64,000 nucleotides of DNA, taken from assembly GCF_027943255.1 (NCBI RefSeq), contig NC_072895.1:49264001-49328000 (forward strand), written 5' to 3'. Origin of the DNA: Anastrepha obliqua (lineage: Eukaryota; Arthropoda; Insecta; Diptera; Tephritidae). Both the position numbers and the translations under genes were made by a program. The notes under the pieces are model-generated. The model did no database searches. It had not been told where the DNA came from and saw nothing but the letters and a program-made list of their open reading frames with translations. Positions 55,335 through 64,000 of this stretch are shown here, in pieces; position 1 is the stretch's first letter; every line of letters starts with the position of its first letter.

Positions 55335-55935
55335 TTTTATTTATTTATTTATTTACAGACGTAGAATAATAATACAATTATCCTTACACGTAAAAAAGGA
55401 GCACTGGCTGCCAGGACCTTCAGCTCGCTGATGTAAAAGTAACAGATAGTTAGCTTAAAGATCTTACATGTAAAAGGAGACTAGAAAACTTAATTAATTA
55501 AGACTATGGTTAAAATATAGTAACTATGTTAGAGGAGCAAACATCAAATCAGTTTTTTCAATTCTGATTTAACAAGAAATTCTGACATTTTTGAATTATT
55601 TTCTGAGGAAGTAGTTCTTAACAGCGTAGAGGTCTTTGGTTTCGGAAGATACTTTTCCTAATTTGTTCAAAATGTGGGCAGTCGTCAAGTAGGTGGCAGA
55701 CCGTTAAAGATGGTGAGTGACCGTGTTGGCAACATGGAGGGCTGGAACCATTAAAAACGTATGAATGTGTGGCAATTGGTTACCCTAGACGAAATGATTT
55801 GATATCGATGCAACGGCAGTTTAATGGGTAGTTTGGTTTTATCCTGCTTGGATTATTTACGATATAATAATGGGAAGAGGATCCCCAACTGACCATTTGT
55901 GCATTATAGCGCCTGCAATATATAAATTTGTCTAC
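55335..55935 (-). mobile_element. LINE 3' fragment with (TAAA)n tail
   Basis: On the minus strand the frame gives IKPNYPLNCRCIDIKSF, THSYVFNGSSPPCCQHGHSP, then LTVCHLLDDCPHFEQIRKSI. This is the conserved GHTRLTHSYLF...C...C...HLL..CP tail of RNase H-bearing LINEs. The element ends in TAAATAAATAAATAAA. Stops occur upstream. It is a family different from the jockey copy next to it. Confidence 0.7.
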
Positions 55936-56562
55936 GTCTTTTTTCGAAATATAGTTGAAAGTTATTAGTGGTTCTTTCCCAAATAAATATTAAATTCTTG
56001 TATAAGCATATTCAGAAAAAATTCGAGTATGCAGTTTAAAACCAATTGAATTCTGGTATCACAAAATGTAAGTAGCTCAAGAATTGTATTGATTTCTAAA
56101 TTTTTTTTACGTACGGTGTTGCGTGTTGATCGGGCAAGTGTTATACGGCGGAAAAGAACCAAAAAAAGGCCAAAAGTCAAAAAACAAATTGTCAATGGAC
56201 TTTTGAGTTACTTTAAAGTTACAAATTTTTATTCCAAGATTCAGTGCGCTTTAAAACTAAATACCTGGAGTTATCAACGGATTTCATTAAACATTTTGAT
56301 ATTTAGTTGAATTTGTGTTTAATTTATCAAATAAGTTTTATAGGAGAATGAACTACATTTTCATTTACAAATTTTTAAAATTAAATAAAAAAACAAATAA
56401 TTAAAAAATTTGTTAATAGATTCATTCAAAATAGCGTTTCTGTTAAAATTTATGATAAAAGCTGGGCTAATATAAGCGTTTAAAAAGCGAATCTATTTGA
56501 TAAGCATTTGGGAAAAAGCTTCTAACCCTATTGAAGGCACTGAAGAAGTAGAACCTCTTTGA
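55936..56562. other. Gene-free stretch
   Basis: AT-rich; frames at 55,965-56,310 show basic low-information residues only. Confidence 0.5.
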
Positions 56563-56564
56563 GA

Positions 56565-57515
56565 ATATCCTGAGCTCGTCGAATATATTATTCCAGTCAC
56601 ACCTGAAGAAATTCGTAGGGAATTCAACAAAATAAATCTTCAAAAGTCTCCTGAATTTGATTTACTGCCGGCGGAGGCCCTTCGCAATCTGCCAAAAAAT
56701 TGCTTTTGACCAATTCTATTTGACCAATTTATTTAAGAAGTGTCCTTGCAGCCTAATTTCTGTTAACAGTAATGCTGAAGCTTTTTGAAAAAGTTCTTCT
56801 AAACTGTTTACAGCCAGTCATTGAAATTAAATGACTGATTCTCATTCACCAATTTGAATTCAGAAAATCAAAAAATTCAACGATCGATCAAAGTCGTAAG
56901 CCACAGAGAAAGCGCTTTAGTGCTCGCACAGAGTCGTAAGCCATATAGAAGGCGTTTGGGGTAAGAAAAAAGTGTGTTCAGCCGTTTTACTTGATGTATC
57001 GTAAGTTTTTGACAAAGAATGGCACGAATGGCTTATTCACAAGCTAAAAACCAACACAATACTACGATTTCGTTATTTTCATGATAGGCACTTTTGCGTT
57101 AAACACGAAAATACATATTCGTCTCTAAAAATATATATGAAGGTGTTCCGCGGTTTAGGTCCTCTGCTATATCTTCTATATACCCACGGTCTATCATCGG
57201 CAAATCATCAAGTAACTACAACATTTGCAGAGGACATTGCCATACTTGCAGTCGATAACACTATCAAAAAAGAAAGGAATTAGCCACAAGAAGCTTTTAA
57301 CCTTATAGCTACATGGGCTAGCATGTAGAGAACAAAGAGAGTTTTCCCCGAAAAACGCTACTAGCAAGTCAATCTTCACCGATGCATCAATAGCCCCATA
57401 GGTCAAGGAAGCCAAATATCTGGACATATCACTGCTAAACCTCGCTGGAAAGCTCACGTAAAGAAAAAACAAGAAACATCGCTCAAAAAATAGGCAAACT
57501 TTTCTATCCAACAAT
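56565..57515 (+). pseudogene. Jockey-type RT remnant
   Basis: Plus-strand fragments in several frames: IIPVTPEEIRREFNKINLQK, SPEFDLLPAEALRNLP, then VCSAVLLDVS, FDKEWHEWLIHKLK, FRGLGPLLYLLYTHGLS, TTTFAEDIAILAVDN and ATWASM. The catalytic FADD box has become FAED. The order matches jockey RT; many indels and stops. It runs opposite to the jockey copy at 52.2-55 kb and is more decayed. Confidence 0.75.
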
Positions 57516-57604
57516 ATAGATTAGATTTCCTGAGATTATAATATTTTTTATATATATTTTAGGCTTCAATTCTTGCACGAAATCTCCGTGAAACATCAAA
57601 ATGA

Positions 57605-57805
57605 AGAAAAAGTGTTTTCTCCCCTCGGCATGCGATGGCAAACCTCCGATTGTATTTCTGCCATGAAAAAAGCTCTTCATAAAAAATATCTTAAAACTGT
57701 AGGTTCCTCCATTTGTGGAACAACATTAAGACGCACACCACATATATGAGGAGAGGCTCGGTCAAACACCCAAAAAGAAAGTAAGTGCCAATGGTGCATA
57801 GATAT
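57605..57805 (+). repeat. SINE fragment, body and 3' part
   Basis: Contains CCCCTCGGCATGCGATGGCA, CTGCCATGAAAAAAGCTCTT, CCTCCATTTGTGGAACAACA and GAGGCTCGGTCAAACACCCA, matching the 46.5-kb SINE. The tRNA-like head is missing. Confidence 0.8.
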
Positions 57806-57809
57806 ATGT

Positions 57810-58070
57810 AAGTCAAGATCCTTAGGTAAAATTTTCCACGTAGTCGAAGGATAAAGACCAACAAATTGAAAGCGACGTCGAATCGACATTTCGCTCTATG
57901 AATAGGTTCATTATTTTCAAGGTAAATTTCCACAATTTGGAAGCAATTTTTTGTTGTTAAACTATTCATAATGACGTGCCAAACCTTACTGAACAGAAAT
58001 ATCAACGCAGTTTGCCATTCTCGGTTGGCACCCCATAGTTATCGATATGAACTGCTTTCTGATATTTTGA
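57810..58070 (-). mobile_element. DD41D 5' fragment
   Basis: The minus strand has the untranslated stretch ATATCGATAACTATGGGGTG, then ATGAATAGTTTAACAACAAA opening MNSLTTKNCFQIVEIYLENN. It is the start of the family seen at 19.97 and 42.5 kb. The rest is lost against the SINE fragment. Confidence 0.65.
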
Positions 58071-59021
58071 ACCTTTCAATTTCTTTCATCTTAAATAATT
58101 TGTGATTATTTTCAGTCGTTGCTGAATACTTTTACCGCACTTTTACTTAACCTCATATTTTTAACACCTCCAAGTAGGAAGAGTTGGTTCCTATATACAG
58201 GGTATTTTTTTACTATTGTATATACAGGCTATATATTTGTTTTAATTACTTAAATAGTCCAAACAAATCGTGAAATATCGTAGAAATATAAGTGTTTAAT
58301 ATTTTTTTCTACACACTTGGGGTGGTTCCATTCGCCAAGACGCAGTCAGAGCACGCATATTGATTTGCATGAAATTTTTATGTATTTTTTTTCCTTTTAA
58401 TCCACTAATTCCTTTTTAATAAAATATTTTAGGAATTTGTAAAATAAGTGCTCTAAAACACCCACTCTCAGAGAAAATATTGGTTTCAAGGTAGTAATCC
58501 GGTGTAATGACCGAAATTTCGAAGTTTTTCCATGAATCTTTTTTAAAAAGAAAATAAAATGCGATGGTTTTAAAGTTCTTACATGTTTTTATTGGTGTTT
58601 TGAAGTATATTATATAAAAAATTTTTTTAAAGTTAATTTTATATTAATTTGTATAAATTTTTGACCTTATCAGTTGGTTCGGGAAAACACACAGCCTTCC
58701 AAAGTCATCTGAAATAAAAGATTCAGAGAGATTATTATTCTGTAAACTTTATTTTAGGTCCCGAACCTAAAACATGCATAAAAATAAAACAACAAAAACA
58801 AAATGGCGGACTTGTGAAAAAAGTTGTTAAAATCTAATTTTTTTCGTCATAAATTGTTTAAATTAAATAGTTTATTATTAAAAAATTAAATGTTTTAAAG
58901 GTCCGGGATCAAAATATGTGCGTCTAGAATAACGGGTTAAATTTTTAGCCAAATCGGTTGAATAGTTTTGTGTCAATGATTCCCCGAAATTTCGAAAACA
59001 TGGTTTTGAGAAAAACGCGTT
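58071..59021. other. Gene-free stretch
   Basis: AT-rich; nothing recognised. Confidence 0.5.
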
Positions 59022-59025
59022 TAAC

Positions 59026-59291
59026 ACTAAACCTACCATGGACGGGTCAAATGACCCATTTTAAACTTCTTGTCAGAAGTTCTTAAAAATAACATTATTA
59101 AATCGTCGTTTGCCTTCACGACTTTTATTAAAAAATACATCGAATGTATTTTTCAAGATTTACTCTTCTCTTCCTAATTGTTTTACCGAGAAATATATGT
59201 GATCTTAATAATATATATAATATTTTAAAGACGGGTCATTTGACCCACATTGGTAGGAATAGGAATACATAAAATACCGGTAGGTTTAGTG
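59026..59291. mobile_element. TTAA MITE, 266 bp
   Basis: Ends CACTAAACCTACC and the same on the reverse complement, with TTAA on the left (59,022-59,025) and TTAG, one base off, on the right. Inside both ends lies GGGTCA-AA-TGACCC or its close variant, a small palindrome. The TTAA site suggests piggyBac-superfamily mobilisation. Confidence 0.78.
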
Positions 59292-59295
59292 TTAG

Positions 59296-60888
59296 AGTTT
59301 CAGAGCAGCTGCTGCTGCCATGTCACACACTTTCATACACACTACACACACTTTAAAAACAATTAAAATTTCTATCTGAAAATTTTATAGTATATTTTTA
59401 AGATGTTTTCCTCCCGAAAAATGTAAAAAAAAAATTCGGTTCTTTGAAAAAATTAACCCAGAAATCTTATTTCATATGCCCAAACATTATACATACCAAG
59501 TAGAGAATTTATGCTTTAAATGTGATTTCTAATTTTTCAATGCAACGTCTGTAACAAATATGAAAGCTTAATTGAGAAATTTATACTATGAATCGCACTC
59601 TTTGTGGGTTTTAATATACTCACCCGACGTCGTCGTTCTGCGAAAGAATTTCTCACCTCCCAAAAATGGTGTTGCACAGTGTTAGTAATCCTCTTATAGG
59701 TATGAAGGTTTTTGTATTGAAATAAAAATAATTAATACTGTAAAATATATAAGTTTTTGCAATAAATATAATTAATAGTATATTAGTATTCATTTTTCAA
59801 GCTCACAACAAGTGAGTATATAAAAATAACGCTTCCGAAATATGAAAACTGGCTCTAAAAAATATATACTTTTAAATATTCTAGATCATTTATTAATTAG
59901 CTCTATACTTTTCTTTATAAATTGTGCCAAAATTATTTGACACCACAACAAACTATTCTGAATAAATTTGTTTGTGTGCATTTTCCTCGTTTTCGACTTT
60001 TTGTTTTTGTTACCTACGACAATCAAAGTGATAGTGAAACAGCAATCACTTTAACACATTAACCCACATTTCTGCTCGTCATCTTGTCGCAACAGCTGAT
60101 TTCCGCTTGCCATAATTGGTATGCCCTCGCTTTATTTTTCTCACACTCTCTCGCCCTTTTTGTCTCTCCATTTATATTAACATTTTTATAGCAACATTAC
60201 CGCGCATGCTTCCTATCGCAGTGGGACTTTCTCGTTGCATGAATAGTAAACAGCTGATTTATTCAGTAGCTCATGTTAACTACCAAGTTTATTGCTCAAG
60301 CCTACATCTGTAATTGCATGAGAGTTTACATGACTTTTCTCTGCTCTGCTTTTGATGTCATTTTGCAACCAGATCTGAGCCTTTCCCAATAAATTTTGCT
60401 TTTACTAGTTAGTAGCTGTAGCGTCTTTTCTCTGTTTTCTCATTTTCCCTCTGGAGCAAACCAGTTAAGTTTTTGTTATGCATGCAGGTTAGAGGCTTTT
60501 TTTGAAACCTTTGATATGTTCGTTAATATTTAAATGTAAAAAGAACAAAAAAAACAAATACAATTGCTAACCTCGCCTACGAAAATAACTTAACAAGATT
60601 TGGAAAATGAGAATGAAAGTAAAGGCAAGCAAGCTTTTCAATTAAGACTTTAAGAAGCCAATTAACAAAAATCAGCCATCGACTTGGAATTTGGGCAGCA
60701 TTCATTAAAATTAGCGAATATGCAAATTAGGAATCTATCTACAGGTAAAACTGACAAATGTAAAGTGGTTTGAAAAAATTGTACTTTTAGATTTAGCAGA
60801 AGATGTAGTAGAAGATGTAATAAGCTTTTAAGTTACGGCTTATCGGAGAAATGGCCAGCTTCAATTTCCATTTCATGAAGTATATATA
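59296..60888. other. Gene-free stretch
   Basis: AT-rich sequence. The frame at 60,116-60,313 has no motif. Confidence 0.5.
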
Positions 60889-60963
60889 TAAAAGGTGATC
60901 GGTTTGGAGTAATTTTCCCAATAGGGGTTTTTCGACAGATCACGCGTGACTACTGTCAATCTA

Positions 60964-61519
60964 TACGGTTATCCAAACAGAGAGGTTATTTTGATATTCA
61001 AAGAAAAATGCTATTTTTCAGTATAAATGATCGGATGTTCATTTTATTATAAAGAGGAAGGTATGTCGTTAATAGTGGAAAATAACATCAGGCAAATGAC
61101 CACCACGACCACGGCTACGGGTAATATCCTTTTCTTGAAATTTTCCATAACCGAATTGCAAAGTGGCTGCCCTAAGTCCTTGATAGCCTCACGAATTCCA
61201 TCTTTGCGGTCTTCTCATCGACCCTGGACTGTTGCCATAGATCTTCTTTGTAACGTGGCTCCAAAGGAAAAGGTCACAAGGTGTTAAATCACAAGATCTC
61301 GGTGGCCACTTGTGATCACCTCTTCGAGAGATAACACACTCTGGAAACTTTTTCCGTAAAAGAGAAATGGTTTCGTTGCTTGTGTGGTACGTAGCGCCAT
61401 TTGGTAAAAAAATAAACGTTGTCCAAATCAATACCATCCAATTTCGGCCATAAGAACTCGTTAATCATCTCTCGATAGAGCAATCCATTCAACAATAGCA
61501 CCTGTTATTGAAAAACCCT
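60964..61519 (-). mobile_element. Nested DD41D deletion derivative
   Basis: It has the same structure as 27,981-28,543: right end reverse complemented AGGGTTTTTCAATAACAGG, interior ATTTTGATATTCAAAGAAA. TATA-like sequence at both borders is consistent with a TA duplication. Minus-strand pieces NGLLYREMINEFLWPKLDGI, CHTSNETISLLRKKF and PPRSCDLTPCDLFLW show the same C-terminal transposase part, frameshifted near the catalytic aspartate. Confidence 0.8.
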
Positions 61520-61559
61520 ATAAATACACAATTTTTTTCAGTGTTCTTTGACATTTCAT

Positions 61560-62250
61560 CATGAAGGCTTACGCCTCAGCAAATCGTAAAATTGTATTAT
61601 GAAAATCGCCTGTATGTGAAAACAGCTCATCGCACGCTCAGGCCAGTTTCTAGTGTACATAACCGTTCAGCGATGAGGCCTATTTTTGGCTACGACTACG
61701 TCAATAAACAAAGTTGCCGTATTTGAGCTGAAGAGCGACCCGAAGCAATATAAGAGCAGCCATCACATCTATTGAAAACAACCGTTTGGTGCGGTCTACA
61801 TATAAGCTGAAGGAATCATCGGCCCATATTTTTTCAAAGTGGGCTGGCGCCAAGGTAACGGTGAATGACGAGCGCTATCGCGTCATGATAAATGACATTT
61901 TGATATTCAAAATTAAAGTCCGTGATCTCTACAACATTTGGTTCCAAAAAGACGGCGTTACCTGCCACACAGTCCATGAAACAATGGATTTACTGCGTCA
62001 TCGTGTAGGTGAGGAATTTATTTCTCGTTTCGGACCAGTAGACCGGCCACCAACATCGTGTGATATTACACCTTTGGACTTTTATTTATAGGGATGTAAA
62101 GTATAAAGGCAACATCACTAAAGTTATCCACGAGATACCGACCAAAGTCCTCGTGCAAGACACTCAAAATTGACGTTTCTGGATGGCCAAATTACGGCGG
62201 AGTTGGGGCCAACATTTGAAAGGCATTATTTAAAAAAAATAAATGTGATA
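61560..62250 (+). pseudogene. DD41D transposase, broken
   Basis: After an HTH start in broken frames, GYDYVNKQSCRI-like residues appear near 61,690. The best frame (61,786-62,091) reads VNDERYRVMINDILIFKI, DLYNIWFQKDGVTCHTVHE and PPTSCDITPLDFYL, then a stop where WG should follow. The two aspartates (QKD; PLD) are 41 residues apart. The C-terminal tail continues after a deletion. Inactive. Confidence 0.8.
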
Positions 62251-62361
62251 CATAGTTCTACACAAAAGTAATAGAAATTGCTCAACAATTTCAATTTTTG
62301 TTGTTTTATTTCATTTTGAAATTTTCCAAATACCTCCAAACTGATCACCCTTTATATAATA

Positions 62362-62630
62362 AGTTTTGTCATGTTTCTCCTTCTACTTGTGGTGTGTTTA
62401 TTGATGTTTCTCCTCAGTTATGCCACCTGCAAACGGCAGATAGTTTTTTATTAGCAGCTTTTTTCATTGCAGAAATACACCCAGAGGCTTGCCCTTGCCT
62501 GCCGAGATGCGACTACTTAGAAAAACACTTTTCTATCATATGGTATTTCATGCCCACACTGGGTTTCGATTTGGGGCCCTAATGAATGGTAGTCACAAAC
62601 TAAATCATTCGGCTAAGGTGGCAGCCAGTT
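62362..62630 (-). repeat. SINE, diverged but near full length
   Basis: The minus strand has a head resembling GCTGCCACCTTAGCCGAATG, then CATCTCGGCAGGCAAGGGCA, CTGCAATGAAAAAAGCTGCT and CACACCACAAGTAGAAGGAG. All blocks of the 46.5-kb SINE are in order, with many changes. The B box is degraded. Confidence 0.72.
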
Positions 62631-62639
62631 TTGCACTTA

Positions 62640-63388
62640 TGTTACAGCACCAGTAAATTTCTGCTACAATTACACTCGCTGAATTTTTTGCTCTGTATTC
62701 CTTATTTAAACTGTAGTTTTAGTTATCATTTATAGACTTAGATTTTTTGTCCACTTAGTTAAAAAAAAATTCAACTAAAAGTTTAACTTTTGCTATCAAA
62801 AAGCTGAAACCTGCAAGCATTGATAAAATTAGCAAAAAATTGCATGAGTCAAAATATTTAATTTATTGAAAATTGCATGAGATAAAAAAGTTATGACTGT
62901 AGGAATGAATATGGAGCATGAAATATTTTTTTATTTTTTTCTCTTCAACGCATTCCAGAGAAGCGCATTTTCTGTTATGCTTTTCACTCCCCATTTACTG
63001 TTGTTAATTTTCCACCCGAAGCTCTCTTTTGCTATAAAAAGGATGCTGTACAGAATATGAATGGAAATTTAACTCGTTAAATTTCATTCAAGGTAACTGA
63101 GTCATACTTAGTGGCATCCGTGGGAAACTATTCTTTTTGCACTCTGTTAAAAGCGCACAACAGTATGAACTTGAAAGAAATGACATTTCTTAAAAATAAT
63201 ATGCTACAATAGGATTCAATTTGTGCGGACTTAAATGACATAGAGTTATTATGAAAAATGTCTCCACAAACAATAGAAAAAATGCTGCTGCCAGTTTGTT
63301 ATTATTTTTTATGTTGCATATTTTACACTGTTTCGCGCTCTCTGCTCATATTTTTCTCACGCATACATACATATACACACACATACTC
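62640..63388. other. Gene-free stretch
   Basis: AT-rich; a CATACATACATATACACACA microsatellite begins just after, near 63,362. Confidence 0.5.
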
Positions 63389-63389
63389 T

Positions 63390-63980
63390 TGGTGAGTTGC
63401 GACGACCTTTAGTGTTATCTTCTTATGCGCTACTTTCACATTTTGTCGCTCCCATGCGTAAACTAATCATTACGCTCATCAACTCATCTACTCGCTGCTG
63501 TCAACGCCGTTAACGCTGCCCAACCGCCTAACTATTCATCCTGCATCGCCTTGCCAAAAAATTGTGTCTACCGTTTTTAAGCCTTCTTCTTGTGAGCATC
63601 AACATTCACCTACTGCCCATTCGTTGCGTACGCTCGCGTATCTGTCGTCGCATTCGTTACTTTCGAAACCATCGTGATTACAGTTGCTTACAGTTAGCAG
63701 GCTGCTGTCGTTGCTGTCCGTCGCTGTTGAATGTCGCTGCTCGCCGACGACGATGTTTCGCACGCATCAACAATACGCCATTCAGTTACTGTTCGACCGT
63801 TCGCGTGACGGGTGTATTTAGGCGCATCAAACGGCGAGTAAAGCAGTGCAGCAGCAGCGTAGCGCAAAGCAGAGCAGAGCAGAGCAGTGTTGTGTGGAAT
63901 ATTAAAGCACAATAGTGAATTGGCTGTCCCGATAATCGTCAATGAGAACAGCTGATGGTTGAAATATTGTGAAAAAAACA
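63390..63980 (+). promoter_or_regulatory. Possible 5' end (promoter/5' UTR) of a host gene
   Basis: GC content and CpG frequency rise clearly compared with the rest of the window. There is no element signature. TTCAGTTACT near 63,781 contains TCAGTT, a match to the arthropod initiator (TCAKTY). CAGAGCAGAGCAG and an A-rich leader-like segment run to the window edge. No start codon context or splice donor can be assigned, and the direction is a guess. The open frames here (63,562-63,915 plus; 63,694-63,981 minus) are Arg/Cys-rich products of base composition. Confidence 0.3.
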
Positions 63981-64000
63981 CGAGTGTTCAAAAAAATTTA

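Larger units (their letters stand above)
60891..62353 (+). mobile_element. DD41D element (GGGTGATCA family) with a nested insertion
   Basis: Ends AAAGGTGATCGGTTTGGAGT and, reverse complemented, AAAGGGTGATCAGTTTGGAG. The interior is interrupted at a TA by a different DD41D family (60,964-61,519). Flanking sequence on both sides of that insertion joins to match the uninterrupted copy at 40.8 kb (GACTACTGTCAA, then AAATACA). Confidence 0.85.

Noticed and set aside
63562..63981. 117- and 95-codon frames on opposite strands at the window end
   Set aside because: Arg/Cys/Ser-rich on one strand and Ala/Ser-rich on the other, as expected from local GC-rich sequence; no domain visible.

Overview
The window is AT-rich eukaryotic DNA from a higher dipteran. 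The closest fit is a tephritid fruit fly. This is inferred from the mariner, DD41D (rosa-like), piggyBac, jockey and Transib content, and from a tRNA-headed SINE whose layout I recognise from tephritid genomes. I see no intact host protein-coding gene. The sequence reads as intergenic or intronic DNA filled with transposable elements of very different ages. Only the last ~600 bp (63,390-63,980) is GC-richer and could be the 5' end of a host gene.

Layout. 0.2-8 kb: an internally deleted DD41D element, a decayed mariner, a second DD41D element and scraps of LINEs. 7.6-13.9 kb: a nested stack. A mariner is split by a hAT (8-bp TSD), the hAT is split by a Transib-bounded block (5-bp TSD CGCCG), and that block holds two Transib copies around a LINE fragment. 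16.2-19.1 kb: a long element with imperfect TIRs holding a tandem repeat and a broken mariner. 22.1-23.4 kb: an apparently intact mariner. 23.5-26.5 kb: an unrecognised AERxREYR protein, an endonuclease-like fragment and a MITE. 27.9-29.4 kb: DD41D and MITE copies. 30.3-33.9 kb: a LINE interrupted at one TTAA by a MITE and an abutting piggyBac.

35-46 kb: Tc1-type and DD41D elements, a ~205-bp dimeric satellite-like array, a second mariner almost identical to the 22-kb copy, a foldback element with ~135-bp arms, and the best-preserved SINE copy. 47-50.5 kb: an older mariner relative and a ~112-bp tandem array built on a perfect 8-bp inverted repeat. 52.2-57.5 kb: a jockey-type LINE with endonuclease and RT but 5' truncated, followed by two LINE remnants. 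57.6-62.6 kb: SINE and DD41D fragments, a TTAA MITE, and a DD41D element with another DD41D family inserted at its TA.

How the parts relate. Nothing here forms a cellular pathway; the 'system' is transposon on transposon. The two mariner copies at 22 and 43.7 kb encode near-identical 346-aa DD34D transposases without stops, so this family moved recently and may still make active enzyme. Most other elements are non-autonomous deletion derivatives. The most unusual points are the composite-like Transib block with RSS-like ends, the near-symmetric foldback element, the piggyBac/MITE pair sharing one TTAA, and the two different satellite-like arrays.
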